Shown piece by piece: positions 34,160-44,130 of a stretch of DNA of 64,000 nt. This DNA is from Bacillota bacterium (GTDB lineage Bacteria; Bacillota; UBA4882; UBA8346). The first letter of the stretch is position 1. Each line of letters opens with the position of its first letter. The stretch lies in assembly GCA_023417475.1 (NCBI GenBank), contig JAEZFP010000055.1, positions 124,001 through 188,000 on the forward strand, written 5' to 3'. A model generated the notes under the pieces. That model did no database searches, had not been told where the DNA came from, and saw nothing but the letters and a program-made list of their open reading frames with translations. The translations under genes and the position numbers were made by a program.

Positions 34160-34435
34160 ATGACGGATACCTTTATCATCGCGGTAACCCGCGAGGCGAT
34201 CTGGACAATTCTACTGGTGGCTGCGCCGATGCTTGGTATCGGGTTGATTGTGGGTTTAGTGATCAGTATTTTTCAGGCGACAACTCAAATCCATGAACAA
34301 ACCTTAAGTTTCATTCCGAAGATTTTAGCCATTTTCATTTCAATGGTAATCTTTGGGCCCTGGATGTTACACACTTTGGTGGATTTTTCATATAAGATCT
34401 TTGCCAACCTAAATCAATTTACCTTTATTCGTTAA
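34160..34435 (+). CDS. fliQ: Flagellar export gate protein FliQ
   Basis: This 91-residue protein has two membrane helices with the FliQ pattern (LVAAPMLGIGLIVGLVISIF, then QATTQIHEQTLSFIPKI). Four copies join FliP and FliR in the export gate. AAAGGAG precedes the ATG. A 65-base gap to fliR shows no clear element. Confidence 0.95.
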   Translation: MTDTFIIAVTREAIWTILLVAAPMLGIGLIVGLVISIFQATTQIHEQTLSFIPKILAIFISMVIFGPWMLHTLVDFSYKIFANLNQFTFIR

Positions 34436-34500
34436 GCGGTTTGATTCCGGTTGACTAAACAACAATCATACCCGGAACAACAGTAAGGCGGGTTAATAAT

Positions 34501-35289
34501 TTGAACTTAGAAGCGGTTTTAGGAGTGGGCATCGTCCAAATTCTCCTTGGCTTTGCCAGGACGTCCGGATTGGTTTTGACGACTCCGGTATTTCAGAGCC
34601 GGAGTATTCCGATCCAGGTAAAGATCATCATTTCGTTTACGTTAGCTTTGGTGGTTGCCCCATTTATCACGATCAAACCGGAGTTTCTCGATAATTTCCT
34701 GTTGACGGTTTTTATGCTGATTGCCGAGGTTTTGATCGGTTTGATCATCGGATTTACCGTCAGTATGACGATTTACGCCGTACAGTTGGCGGGGTATTTT
34801 TTTGATGTCTCGTTGGGGTTTGGGGTCGTTAACATCTTAGATCCGACTACCGGCACTGAAATGCCCTTGCTCGGCTACCTCAATCAATTGGTAGCCCTAA
34901 CGGTTTTCCTGGCCGTCAATGCGCACCATCTGGTGATCACCGCATTGATCAAAAGTTACAGCGTTGTTCCGCCGGGGCTGTTCAGTCTCAAACCGGCGTC
35001 GGCCGGCTTCATGTTGGGCTTGTTCGCCAATATGTTTTTACTGGGTTTTCAGATCGGGCTCCCCATTATGGGCGTAATATTTTTAACCGATGTGGCGCTG
35101 GGGATTATCTCGAAGTTATTGCCTCAGATCAATGTTTTTATGGTCGGTTTTCCCATTAAAATTTTACTTGGCTTAACCATGCTCATCCTATTCCTCCCGG
35201 TTTATATATTTATTTTGGAGGCTGTGTTCGCGAATTCCGGTGACACGTTTCGGGCGGTTCAAGCCTTGCTGAAATTGATGCGCAATTAA
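34501..35289 (+). CDS. fliR: Flagellar export gate protein FliR
   Basis: This 262-residue protein has about six hydrophobic segments and FliR features such as LARTSGLVLTTPVF-like residues (here FARTSGLVLTTPVF) and GTEMPLLGYLNQLVAL. It completes the FliPQR channel. Start is TTG 34501, with only a weak upstream GGCGGG, so expression may rely on coupling. It precedes flhB. Confidence 0.93.
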   Translation: MNLEAVLGVGIVQILLGFARTSGLVLTTPVFQSRSIPIQVKIIISFTLALVVAPFITIKPEFLDNFLLTVFMLIAEVLIGLIIGFTVSMTIYAVQLAGYFFDVSLGFGVVNILDPTTGTEMPLLGYLNQLVALTVFLAVNAHHLVITALIKSYSVVPPGLFSLKPASAGFMLGLFANMFLLGFQIGLPIMGVIFLTDVALGIISKLLPQINVFMVGFPIKILLGLTMLILFLPVYIFILEAVFANSGDTFRAVQALLKLMRN

Positions 35290-35381
35290 TTGCCGATTTA
35301 TTGATCAGTTGTTTTCCGTGACCGACTTTGCAGCGTGTGGTCGCGGAACGACCGTTAAAATTGACGATCTCAGGGAACAAC

Positions 35382-36509
35382 ATGCGTAGGTGCGAAGCAT
35401 TGGAAAAACTGGATAGAAGCCAATTGCGGTTCAATTTGCAATTTTTTGCTTCAGACCCCGACCGGACCGAAGAGGCTACTCCGAAACGTAAACGCGAGGC
35501 GCGCCAAAAGGGACAAGTGCCAAAGAGCACCGAGTTGAACTCGGTGGTTGTTTTATTTGCCCTCTTCGTATTGATGAATGCCTTGGGCGGTTGGATGTAT
35601 ACGGAGATGCTGGCCTATGTCAAGCAAAGCTTAGGCCCGCCCCAATTGACGGCGGATATCTCCCAAACCAATTTAACACACGTATTTATGCCCCACCTGA
35701 TTTTTTTCGTCAAGATGTTTCTGCCGCTGGGTCTATGTGGATTGGCGGTCGGGGTTTTGGTTAATTATTTACAGGTTGGCCCCTTGTTTACCACGAAAGC
35801 GTTGAAGCCGCAATTCAGCCGGATCAATCCCCTAAGCGGGATGAAGCGCTTGTTCAGCACCCACGGTTTGGTCGAACTGGTCAAATCGGTGGTTAAATTA
35901 TTGATTATCTGCAGTTTTACCTATTCAACCATTAAGGCCCACTTTCAATCGTTATTAGATACATTGAAACAAACCCCGCAGGACACGGCGTTAATTGTGT
36001 GGAGCATTATCTATCAGGTCGCTTTAAAAATTTGTACATTTCTCTTGATTTTAGCGCTCTTTGATTATCTGTATCAACGGTGGGAATATAACAAAAGCTT
36101 GCGGATGACCAAAAAAGAGGTCAAGGATGAGTACAAACAACTTGAAGGCAACCCGTTAATTAAGAATAAAATTCGGCAACGCCAGCGGCAAATCGCCTCG
36201 CGCCGGATGATGCAGGATGTTCCCAAAGCGGACGTAGTCATCACGAACCCAACGCATTTTGCGATTGCGATCCGTTACAATCCGGAAGAGATGGCGGCTC
36301 CGATGGTGGTGGCCAAAGGCGAGGGGTATATCGCCCAGAAGATTAAGGAAATCGCCAAAGAACACGATATTGCCATGGTAGAAAATAAGCCGCTGGCGCA
36401 GACCTTATATAAAACTGTGGACATCGGTCAAGCCATTCCGGCGAACTTATACAAAGCCGTGGCGGAGGTCTTGGCCTTCGTTTATCGCTTAAAGAAACGT
36501 TACGCTTAA
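35382..36509 (+). CDS. flhB: Flagellar export switch protein FlhB
   Basis: This 375-residue membrane protein has the N-terminal signature EEATPKRKREARQKGQVPKS, four membrane helices, and a cytoplasmic domain with the self-cleaving NPTH motif (N289-P290-T291-H292). Cleavage there, sensed with FliK, switches export from hook to filament proteins. I choose ATG 35382 (AGGGAA upstream), which gives the usual short lead-in NLQFFA; an earlier in-frame start at 35328 lacks a ribosome site. Confidence 0.94.
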   Translation: MRRCEALEKLDRSQLRFNLQFFASDPDRTEEATPKRKREARQKGQVPKSTELNSVVVLFALFVLMNALGGWMYTEMLAYVKQSLGPPQLTADISQTNLTHVFMPHLIFFVKMFLPLGLCGLAVGVLVNYLQVGPLFTTKALKPQFSRINPLSGMKRLFSTHGLVELVKSVVKLLIICSFTYSTIKAHFQSLLDTLKQTPQDTALIVWSIIYQVALKICTFLLILALFDYLYQRWEYNKSLRMTKKEVKDEYKQLEGNPLIKNKIRQRQRQIASRRMMQDVPKADVVITNPTHFAIAIRYNPEEMAAPMVVAKGEGYIAQKIKEIAKEHDIAMVENKPLAQTLYKTVDIGQAIPANLYKAVAEVLAFVYRLKKRYA

Positions 36510-36616
36510 AATGAACCGATTATTTGCAATTCTCCGAATTCGAAGTATTGTTTTTATTAAATTCGACCGATATATAATTCAGGGTCACCGAAAATCATGG
36601 GTAAGGAGAGAACAGA

Positions 36617-38704
36617 TTGGCCCAAGCAACTGAGCGTTCATCCGGTTTTTCATTAAGATCGTTGCAAAGCGGCGAAGCGGTCGTTGTCATAATTATCACG
36701 CTGGTTTTGACGATGTTCCTCATTCCATTGCCTTCGTGGATGCTTGACGTTTTTATCACCATCAACATTTGCACCGGTTTGGTTGTTTTGTTGCTCACAA
36801 CTTATATCCGGAAAAGTCTCGAACTTTCGGCGTTTCCAACGCTGATTTTATTAACCACCTTATTTCGGTTGGGACTTAGCGTTTCCTCAACCCGGCTAAT
36901 CTTATTACACGCCGAGGCGGGTAAGGTGATTGAAGCATTTGGTAAAGTTGTCGCCGGGGATAATTATGTCGTCGGATTTGTCATGTTTATCATCTTAACC
37001 ATCATTCAGTTTTTGGTTATCACCAAAGGGTCGGAGCGGGTATCGGAAGTTGCCGCCCGGTTCACCTTGGATGCCATGCCCGGGAAACAGATGAGTATTG
37101 ATGCCGACTTAAATGCCGGATTAATTAACGAAACCGAAGCCCGGGCGCGCCGCCGCGAAATTGAACGCGAAGCCGATTTTTACGGCGCGATGGACGGTTC
37201 CAGTAAGTTTGTCAAGGGAGACGCCATCGCCGGCATTTTGATCATTGTGATCAACTTAATTGGCGGTTTTGTAATCGGCGCGCTCCAAAAAGGGTTTGAT
37301 CCGCTCAAATCGTTACAAACTTATTCCCTGCTAACCATTGGTGACGGTTTGGTAACGCAAATCCCCGCGTTACTTTTATCGTCGGCGATGGGTATCTTGG
37401 TAACCCGTTCAGCTTCCGAGGACAACCTGGGAACCGATCTTTCCAGGCAACTCTTGGCTTATCCGAAAATCTTTTATTTTGTGGCGGGAGTGATCGGATT
37501 CTTCGGATTAATTCCCGGAATGCCGACGTTGGCCTTTTTTGTGATGGCTGGAATTATCGGATTTATCGGCTATCGCTTGCAAATAGCCCCGCCTCCGGAG
37601 ATTGTGGAACAGGAACGATTGGCGGCAGAGGGTGAAGTGGCGGCCGAAGAAGTGAAAAAACCGGAGAATGTCAGTTCGTTGCTGCAGATTGATCCGATGG
37701 AACTGGAGATTGGTTACCGGTTAATCCCGTTGGTCGACCCGCAACAAGGGGGCGATCTGTTTGACCGGGTGACCATGATCCGGCGTCAAACAGCGCTTGA
37801 ACTTGGGATGGTTTTGCCGCCGATTCGGATCCGGGATAATATGCAATTAGCTCCCACTGCTTACCTGATCAAGATTAAAGGAGTCGATGTGGCCAAGGGA
37901 GAAATTATTCCTAATTATTTTATGGCGATGGACCCGGGAATTGTCGCCCAACCGATCGAGGGTATTGCCACCGTCGAGCCCGCTTTCGGATTGCCGGCGA
38001 TTTGGATTAATGACAATCAGCGCGATGAGGCGGAAATTCTTGGTTACACGGTGGTTGATCCGCCTTCGGTGCTGGCCACTCACTTGACGGAGGTTATTAA
38101 ATCTCATGCCTACGAGCTGCTGGGCCGACAGGAAGTTCAGTCGTTAATCAATAATATTAAAGAAGAGTACAATGTGGTCATCGGCGAATTGATTCCCGGA
38201 TTGATGTCCATCGGTGAAGTTCAAAAGGTGTTAGTGAATTTATTAAAAGAGGGACTGCCCATCCGGAACCTGGTGACCATATTGGAAACCTTGGCTGATT
38301 ACGCTCCCCTAACGAAAGATGTTGAAATGTTAACCGAATCCGTGCGTCAAGCCCTTAACCGTCAGATCACCAAAATGGTCCAAGGTGACGATGGGGTGAT
38401 TCGCGTAATTACCCTAGATCCCAATTTGGAACAGACGTTACTGAAGGTTCAAAATGACGCCAGGGACGGGGGCGGATTTACTATTGATCCACGGTTAATT
38501 CAGAAAATTTATGATAAATTAGGTTCTTTAATTCAAGAAACCGTCAACTCCGGGGTACAGCCGGTGATTCTCTGTTCACCGGGCGTTCGTTTGACCTTCC
38601 GCAAACTTACCGAGCGGCTCTCGGCAAAACTAATGATCTTATCGTATAATGAGATTAGCCCGGATGTAGAGGTTCATTCCATTGGGGTGGTGGTTGTTAA
38701 CTGA
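36617..38704 (+). CDS. flhA: Flagellar export protein FlhA
   Basis: This 695-residue protein has eight membrane helices in the first 330 residues with the FHIPEP-type signature region (SERVSEVAARFTLDAMPGKQ) and a large cytoplasmic domain that docks chaperone-substrate complexes. It is the proton-driven core of flagellar export. Start is TTG 36617 after AAGGAGAG. The 107-base gap before it holds several ATTC motifs but no ordered repeat. Confidence 0.96.
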   Translation: MAQATERSSGFSLRSLQSGEAVVVIIITLVLTMFLIPLPSWMLDVFITINICTGLVVLLLTTYIRKSLELSAFPTLILLTTLFRLGLSVSSTRLILLHAEAGKVIEAFGKVVAGDNYVVGFVMFIILTIIQFLVITKGSERVSEVAARFTLDAMPGKQMSIDADLNAGLINETEARARRREIEREADFYGAMDGSSKFVKGDAIAGILIIVINLIGGFVIGALQKGFDPLKSLQTYSLLTIGDGLVTQIPALLLSSAMGILVTRSASEDNLGTDLSRQLLAYPKIFYFVAGVIGFFGLIPGMPTLAFFVMAGIIGFIGYRLQIAPPPEIVEQERLAAEGEVAAEEVKKPENVSSLLQIDPMELEIGYRLIPLVDPQQGGDLFDRVTMIRRQTALELGMVLPPIRIRDNMQLAPTAYLIKIKGVDVAKGEIIPNYFMAMDPGIVAQPIEGIATVEPAFGLPAIWINDNQRDEAEILGYTVVDPPSVLATHLTEVIKSHAYELLGRQEVQSLINNIKEEYNVVIGELIPGLMSIGEVQKVLVNLLKEGLPIRNLVTILETLADYAPLTKDVEMLTESVRQALNRQITKMVQGDDGVIRVITLDPNLEQTLLKVQNDARDGGGFTIDPRLIQKIYDKLGSLIQETVNSGVQPVILCSPGVRLTFRKLTERLSAKLMILSYNEISPDVEVHSIGVVVVN

Positions 38705-40032
38705 TGAAAGTCAAACGTTATGTGGCCGATTCCATTCAAGAGGCGATCGCTCGTGTGAAACACGATTTGGGTCGTAATGCAATCATTTTACATACCAAAC
38801 AGGTCAAAGAAGGCGGTTTTATGGGCTTATTCGCCCAACGCCGTTTCGAAGTGATTGCCGCAGTCGACGAAAATATATCCAATCCACCTTCGGTATCCAA
38901 CGACAGGAAAACCGGTGTCGCTCCGGTTGAGAGGCCGTTAGCGGCTTCAAAAACCGCCACTACGGCGCAACCGCTCCCGTCTCAGCCAGTCGCCGCGCTA
39001 CGACCGACGCGACCGGCGCCGGCGCAAACCGATTCGTCGCTGCAATTTCGACCATTCCGGGTAGAAGGAAAAGAGCCATCTCATCTTGCCGGGTTGGTAA
39101 ACGCACAACCGGAACCGGCTAAAGCGGAAAGCGCCGTGGCGACGGAACCGGTTTTGGAAAAATTACATCATGAAATCTCCGATCTAAAACGATTGATCAT
39201 CCATTCGGCGGTAAACCCCGGTGACGCGGAGCGCAATTCGCTTTGGGGCAACGTCCGGAAACAGTTGAAAGAACTGGACCTGGAAGAAGAGGTTATCGAT
39301 CATTTATTGGCGCAACTTCCGTCGCATATTATGGAGGCCGCTTCCGCTTCGGAAAAAGTCGCGTTGGCCCGATGCGGACAAGTCTTGGTCAATTCGCTCC
39401 GTTTTGATGAGGGGATTTTATCCCACTCAGGCGATAAACCCCAAGTAGTCGCTTTTATCGGGCCGACCGGAGTTGGGAAAACGACGACCATTGCCAAGTT
39501 AGCGGCAAATTTCAGCCTTTATCACGAAAAAAAGGTGGGCCTGATAACCCTTGACACATTCCGGATTGCCGCAGTGGAACATTTAAAAACCTATGGCGAT
39601 ATTATTAATATCCCGGTGGAAGTTATCTACACCGAGGCCGATATTGACAAGGCGTTACAAAACCTGCAAGGGTGCGAACTGATCCTGGTGGATACGGCGG
39701 GGCGCAGTCCGTATAACAAGACAATGATTTTGGATTTGGACCGGTTTCTCTCCCATCCGGCAATCGCCCGGATTATGTTGGTAATTAGCGCTACGACCAA
39801 ATATCAGGACATGTTAAATATCGCCGATTATTTTTCAGAGATCCGCTATACCCATTTGATCTTCTCAAAGCTGGACGAGACCACTAACATTGGTCCCATT
39901 ATCAGCTTGGCATGGAAAACCAAATCATCGTTAGCCTATCTTACAACCGGACAGAATGTTCCCGATGATATTGAAATTGCCAATCCAGCTCGCTTAATAG
40001 CTCATTTGTATAAGGGGAATATTTATGGTTGA
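38704..40032 (+). CDS. flhF: Flagellar SRP-like GTPase FlhF
   Basis: This 442-residue SRP-family GTPase has an N-terminal basic domain (MKVKRYVADSIQEAIARVKH), a Pro/Ala-rich linker (about 65-140) and a C-terminal NG domain with G1 GPTGVGKTTTIAKL, DTFRIAAVEHL and DTAGRSPYN. FlhF sets flagellar position and recruits early basal-body proteins. Its start shares a base with the flhA stop and its end overlaps flhG. Confidence 0.95.
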   Translation: MKVKRYVADSIQEAIARVKHDLGRNAIILHTKQVKEGGFMGLFAQRRFEVIAAVDENISNPPSVSNDRKTGVAPVERPLAASKTATTAQPLPSQPVAALRPTRPAPAQTDSSLQFRPFRVEGKEPSHLAGLVNAQPEPAKAESAVATEPVLEKLHHEISDLKRLIIHSAVNPGDAERNSLWGNVRKQLKELDLEEEVIDHLLAQLPSHIMEAASASEKVALARCGQVLVNSLRFDEGILSHSGDKPQVVAFIGPTGVGKTTTIAKLAANFSLYHEKKVGLITLDTFRIAAVEHLKTYGDIINIPVEVIYTEADIDKALQNLQGCELILVDTAGRSPYNKTMILDLDRFLSHPAIARIMLVISATTKYQDMLNIADYFSEIRYTHLIFSKLDETTNIGPIISLAWKTKSSLAYLTTGQNVPDDIEIANPARLIAHLYKGNIYG

Positions 40033-40888
40033 CCAAGCCCAACGTTTACGAGAAATGGTTGATGGAACACGGCCGATTACCAAACGGCCGCGTGTAATCG
40101 CGATCACCAGCGGTAAGGGCGGCGTGGGGAAAACTTGTGTTGCCGTAAATTTAGGAATCACCCTATCAAGCCTTGGTCAAAAAGTGTTACTAGTCGACGC
40201 TGATCTTGGTTTAGCCAATGTCGATGTGATGCTCGGGTTAATTCCCCGTTTTAATTTGGGGAGTATTTTGTTTGAAGGGAAACCGGCCCATGAAGTGATC
40301 ACCGACGGCCCGCAAGGGTTGAAAATATTAGCCGGGGCGTCGGGCCTTGATAAATTGGCAAACCTGAGCGATACATATTTGGAACACTGCATGAAACATC
40401 TAAATGATATTGAGCATACTGCCGATATTATGTTGATAGATACCGGCGCCGGAATTTCCAAGCAGGTTTTGAAGTTTGTGTTAGCTGCCAATGAAGTGAT
40501 TATTGTCACAACACCGGAGCCTCCCGCGATTACCGATGCGTACGGTATTATTAAAGTTGTCGCCAGCTCTGAACCGCAGACCCCGATCCGGGTGATTATC
40601 AACCGGGTTCAATCCCTAGACGAAGGAGAGTTGGTTTTAAAACGCTTAAGCACGGTTGCGGAACGTTTTTTGGGGATCAAACTTTTAAAGTTGGGATTTA
40701 TCCCGGACGATGCGATCGTAGTGAAAGGGGTTAAGGAGCAATCCCCGTTTGTCATCAATAATCCCCAAGCGCCGACAGCGCTATATCTACAGCAGATTGC
40801 CAAAAATTTACTGAACTATGAGACTAATTTTCAACCGTTAACCGGTTCGAAAAGTTTCTTTGAACGGTTTTTAAAATACCTCCGCTAA
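40025..40888 (+). CDS. flhG: MinD-like ATPase FlhG (YlxH)
   Basis: This 287-residue ParA/MinD-family ATPase has the deviant Walker A SGKGGVGKT near residues 31-39 and VDADLGLANVDVMLGL. FlhG stimulates FlhF GTPase activity and controls flagellar number. Its N-terminal region (DQAQRLREMVDG) contains the DQAxxLR activator motif that inserts into FlhF. It overlaps flhF by eight bases. Confidence 0.95.
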   Translation: MVDQAQRLREMVDGTRPITKRPRVIAITSGKGGVGKTCVAVNLGITLSSLGQKVLLVDADLGLANVDVMLGLIPRFNLGSILFEGKPAHEVITDGPQGLKILAGASGLDKLANLSDTYLEHCMKHLNDIEHTADIMLIDTGAGISKQVLKFVLAANEVIIVTTPEPPAITDAYGIIKVVASSEPQTPIRVIINRVQSLDEGELVLKRLSTVAERFLGIKLLKLGFIPDDAIVVKGVKEQSPFVINNPQAPTALYLQQIAKNLLNYETNFQPLTGSKSFFERFLKYLR

Positions 40889-40981
40889 TCGGGTGGGTCG
40901 CCAGGAGCGGTTTATCGTAAAAGTTCTGTCGCTTAGATAGGGCATCGGCCCAAAAGCTATTTTTTAGGCAGGGATAGTCGG

Positions 40982-41653
40982 ATGGATTTTCGGATCGGCG
41001 ATCAAATTGAAATCATCATGGCGGGTGCTTCGCGTCAGCCGTTTTCCAGCAAAATTATCGGCGTAGTCAACCAGTCAATTTATATTATGGCGCCGACGCA
41101 AGGGCAAGAACCGTTGGCTGTCGGTACGACAGTTCAAATTGGAGTCAGTAAGAAAGGCGATGCCTTGTATGAGTGCGTCACCAAAATTGTCGAGATCGAA
41201 AACGGCGCCAACTTTGGGTTGCCTGAAGTTTTAAATATATTGCGAATCGAAATACCGGCCTCTTTTTTTCGAAACCAACGTCGCTCCTATGTTCGGGTTG
41301 ATGTGAGGATTCCGGTGGAAATTTTATATTTTATGCGGGACGGGTACCCGGTGACCGCCTATACGGTCAGTACCGTCAACTTAAGCGCCGGAGGAGTGCG
41401 GTTGGAGACACCCGGCGGGTATCCTGCCGGATCAAAGTTGCGACTGGCGCTCCGCTTGCCGCAAAATCCGGAAATAGAGGAAGTAATGGTCACCGCGGAG
41501 GTTGTCCGGAGCGAGCCGGTAAACCTTGACGACGAAAATATTCTTATGTACGAAACAGCGCTGCGTTTTGTCAAAATCCCGCAAATTTACATGAAGAAGA
41601 TTTTGAAATTTGTCTATAAACAGCAGGAATTACTAGCAAAAAGTCTAATTTAA
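40982..41653 (+). CDS. YcgR-like c-di-GMP receptor with PilZ domain
   Basis: This 223-residue protein has an N-terminal YcgR-type domain (about 1-100) and a C-terminal PilZ domain with the c-di-GMP-binding RxxxR (RRSYVR near residue 101) and the N/DxSxxG motif as NLSAGGVRL. In Bacillus and E. coli such proteins slow the motor when c-di-GMP is high. Its place inside the fla operon, between flhG and cheA, supports a motor-brake role, which remains inference. Confidence 0.9.
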   Translation: MDFRIGDQIEIIMAGASRQPFSSKIIGVVNQSIYIMAPTQGQEPLAVGTTVQIGVSKKGDALYECVTKIVEIENGANFGLPEVLNILRIEIPASFFRNQRRSYVRVDVRIPVEILYFMRDGYPVTAYTVSTVNLSAGGVRLETPGGYPAGSKLRLALRLPQNPEIEEVMVTAEVVRSEPVNLDDENILMYETALRFVKIPQIYMKKILKFVYKQQELLAKSLI

Positions 41654-41670
41654 CCTTTGGAGGTGGAATG

Positions 41671-43614
41671 ATGGAGATATCCCAATATTTGAGTGTTTTC
41701 ATGGATGAATGTCAAGAGCATCTCCTCACCCTAAACCAATCCCTGCTGGAATTGGAACACAATCCAGATAGTTCGGGAATTCTTGACAAAATATTCAGGG
41801 CCGCCCATACGTTGAAGGGCGCTTCCGCAACCATGGGTTTTAATAAAATGGCTGATTTGACCCATGCCATGGAGGATGTTTTAAGTAAATTACGAGCCAA
41901 GGACCTTTCGGTTACAGCGGAGATTATGAATACATTGTTTGAAGCAGTCGACCTGCTTGAAACGTTAACCAACAAAATCGGCGAGGGGAAAGAGGAAGAC
42001 ATTGAAATCGGTAGCGTAGTCCAGGAACTACGTCACTTTGTCACAGCCGAAACCGTTCCGGCCAAAGGCGACCGCAGACAGAAATTGCAACTGCGGTATT
42101 TAGAGACGGAACGCGAGCAGATGCAAGCTGCGGTTGACCAAGGCGCGAAAATATATCATGTCGATGTAACCTTAGCCGAAGATTGTCTTCTGAAAGGCGC
42201 CCGCGTTTTTATGGTTTTGCGGGAGATCGAGAAGAAAGGGACGATCATCCGGAGTATTCCCACAATAAAAGATCTGGAAGATGAGAACTTTGACCTTCGC
42301 TTTATAATTGGAATCATCTCCTCCGCCACGGCTGAAGAAATACATAAAGTCGTATATAACATATCCGATGTATCAAAAGTTGTCGTCGAAACGGTGCAAC
42401 TTGACCAACTTCAAATGGAGAAACGGGCGCAGGACGTTACTGATCACGATAAGACCAAAGTCAGTAGCAATCCAACGGTCCGGGTCGAGATCAAAAAATT
42501 GGACGATCTCATGAATTTGGTGGCGGAATTGGTGATCAGCCGTTCACGGTTGGAATCGTTAGGTTCTTCCATTCGCTCAAAAGATCTGGATGAAGTGGTT
42601 GAACAAGTCGGTCGATTGACTTTGGATCTCCGGGATAGTGTTTTAAAGGCGCGGATGGTCCCGGTTGAAACCGTCTTTTCCAGGTTTCCCCGCTTGGTTC
42701 GGGATGTTTCCAAAGAATTGGGCAAACAGATTGAGTTGGAAATATACGGCGGCGAAACCGAGCTGGACCGGACGGTGATTGATGAGATCGGAGACCCGTT
42801 GGTCCATATTATCCGTAATGCCATCGATCATGGTATCGAAGGTATCGAGGACCGGCTCAAAGCCAACAAACCCGAGCAGGGCAAGATTACCCTCAATGCC
42901 TATCAAGAAGGGAATAACGTTGTAATTACCGTTTCTGATGACGGACGGGGTTTTGATGCGCAAAAGGTCCGCGAGAAAGCGGTCCGGCTTGGCTTGGTCG
43001 CGCCGGAGGTGGCGGCGGAGCTTTCCGACGAGCAAATCTTTGATTTTACATTTTTACCCGGTTTTTCAACTGCGGAAAAAGTAACCGACCTTTCGGGCCG
43101 CGGGGTAGGAATGGATGTCGTCAAAACCAAAGTGGACTCGCTGGGCGGTTTGGTTCATATCGAATCGACCCTGGGCGAAGGTTCGAAGTTAGTGATTCGT
43201 CTCCCGTTGACATTGGCGATCATTCAAACGTTAATGGTTCAGTTGGGCAAAGATGTCTATGCCATTCCTTCAAGCTATATTGAACAAATTACCAGTTTAA
43301 ATCAAGAGGATATCAAACGAATTCGCAAACAGGAAGTGTTTATGCTGCGGGGCGAGGTTGTCCCGTTAATTCGTCTCCAGGATATTCTCGATATTCCCGA
43401 TGCCAAAAACAATTATTTCAATGAGTTGGATGTCGTGGTGTTACGCGTTGGCGAACGACTGATCGGGTGCGTGGTTGATGCTTTGCTGCGTCAGCAAGAT
43501 GTGGTGATTAAATCCCTCGGCGGCTTCCTCGGCACAATTAAAGGGATCGCGGGGGCAACCATTTTGGGAGATGGCCGAGTCGCTTTGATATTGGATATTC
43601 GGTCCGTGGCTTAA
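41671..43614 (+). CDS. cheA: Chemotaxis histidine kinase CheA
   Basis: This 647-residue kinase has the P1 phosphotransfer domain with H46 (AAHTLKGASATMGF), a P2-like region, dimerisation helices, the HATPase domain (HIIRNAIDHGIE, DDGRGFD, GRGVGMDVV) and a C-terminal CheW-like domain. It relays receptor signals to CheY. GGAGGTGG at 41659-41666 favours ATG 41671; a tandem ATG at 41668 is possible. No receptor gene is in the window. Confidence 0.97.
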   Translation: MEISQYLSVFMDECQEHLLTLNQSLLELEHNPDSSGILDKIFRAAHTLKGASATMGFNKMADLTHAMEDVLSKLRAKDLSVTAEIMNTLFEAVDLLETLTNKIGEGKEEDIEIGSVVQELRHFVTAETVPAKGDRRQKLQLRYLETEREQMQAAVDQGAKIYHVDVTLAEDCLLKGARVFMVLREIEKKGTIIRSIPTIKDLEDENFDLRFIIGIISSATAEEIHKVVYNISDVSKVVVETVQLDQLQMEKRAQDVTDHDKTKVSSNPTVRVEIKKLDDLMNLVAELVISRSRLESLGSSIRSKDLDEVVEQVGRLTLDLRDSVLKARMVPVETVFSRFPRLVRDVSKELGKQIELEIYGGETELDRTVIDEIGDPLVHIIRNAIDHGIEGIEDRLKANKPEQGKITLNAYQEGNNVVITVSDDGRGFDAQKVREKAVRLGLVAPEVAAELSDEQIFDFTFLPGFSTAEKVTDLSGRGVGMDVVKTKVDSLGGLVHIESTLGEGSKLVIRLPLTLAIIQTLMVQLGKDVYAIPSSYIEQITSLNQEDIKRIRKQEVFMLRGEVVPLIRLQDILDIPDAKNNYFNELDVVVLRVGERLIGCVVDALLRQQDVVIKSLGGFLGTIKGIAGATILGDGRVALILDIRSVA

Positions 43615-43635
43615 TTTTAGAGAGGAGGGAAAAGG

Positions 43636-44130
43636 ATGAGAGGAAAGCTGGAAGTTCGTGAAGAAACAAAACAACTCGTAATCTTTAAACTGGGAGATGA
43701 AGAGTTCGGAGTGGATATTCTCCAAGTTCGTGAAATTGAAAAACTGGATCAACCGGTCACCCGGGTTCCCAAAGCGCCGACTTTTGTGGAGGGAGTTATT
43801 AACCTCCGCGGGGAAGTGGTTCCCATTGTTGACCTTCGGAAGCGTTTTGGATTAATGGTCCATGACATCAGTAATGAATCCCGGGTTATTATTGTGGATC
43901 TCAATGAAAATATGGTTGGCATGGTCGTGGATTCGGTTGTCGAAGTCTTACGGGTACCGGTTTCCGCCATCGAAGCGGCGCCTTCGATCACCAAAGGGGT
44001 CGAAGCTTACTTTTTAACCGGTGTGGCCAAGATGAACGATCGGTTGATTATTTTACTCAACTTGGAACGCGCCCTCTCTGCTGAAGAAACCAAGGAGTTA
44101 AACGCGCTAGCGACGGAGGCGAATCAATGA
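43636..44130 (+). CDS. cheW: Chemotaxis adaptor CheW
   Basis: This 164-residue adaptor couples receptors to CheA. The sequence QLVIFKLGDEEFGVDILQVR, then VINLRGEVVPIVDLRKRFG, is diagnostic. GAGGAGGG precedes the ATG. It overlaps cheC by four bases. Confidence 0.97.
   Translation: MRGKLEVREETKQLVIFKLGDEEFGVDILQVREIEKLDQPVTRVPKAPTFVEGVINLRGEVVPIVDLRKRFGLMVHDISNESRVIIVDLNENMVGMVVDSVVEVLRVPVSAIEAAPSITKGVEAYFLTGVAKMNDRLIILLNLERALSAEETKELNALATEANQ

Noticed and set aside
36510..36616. A third 21-bp array between flhB and flhA
   Set aside because: ATTC motifs recur at irregular distances (for example 23 and 16 bases), and no 21-bp phase is present.
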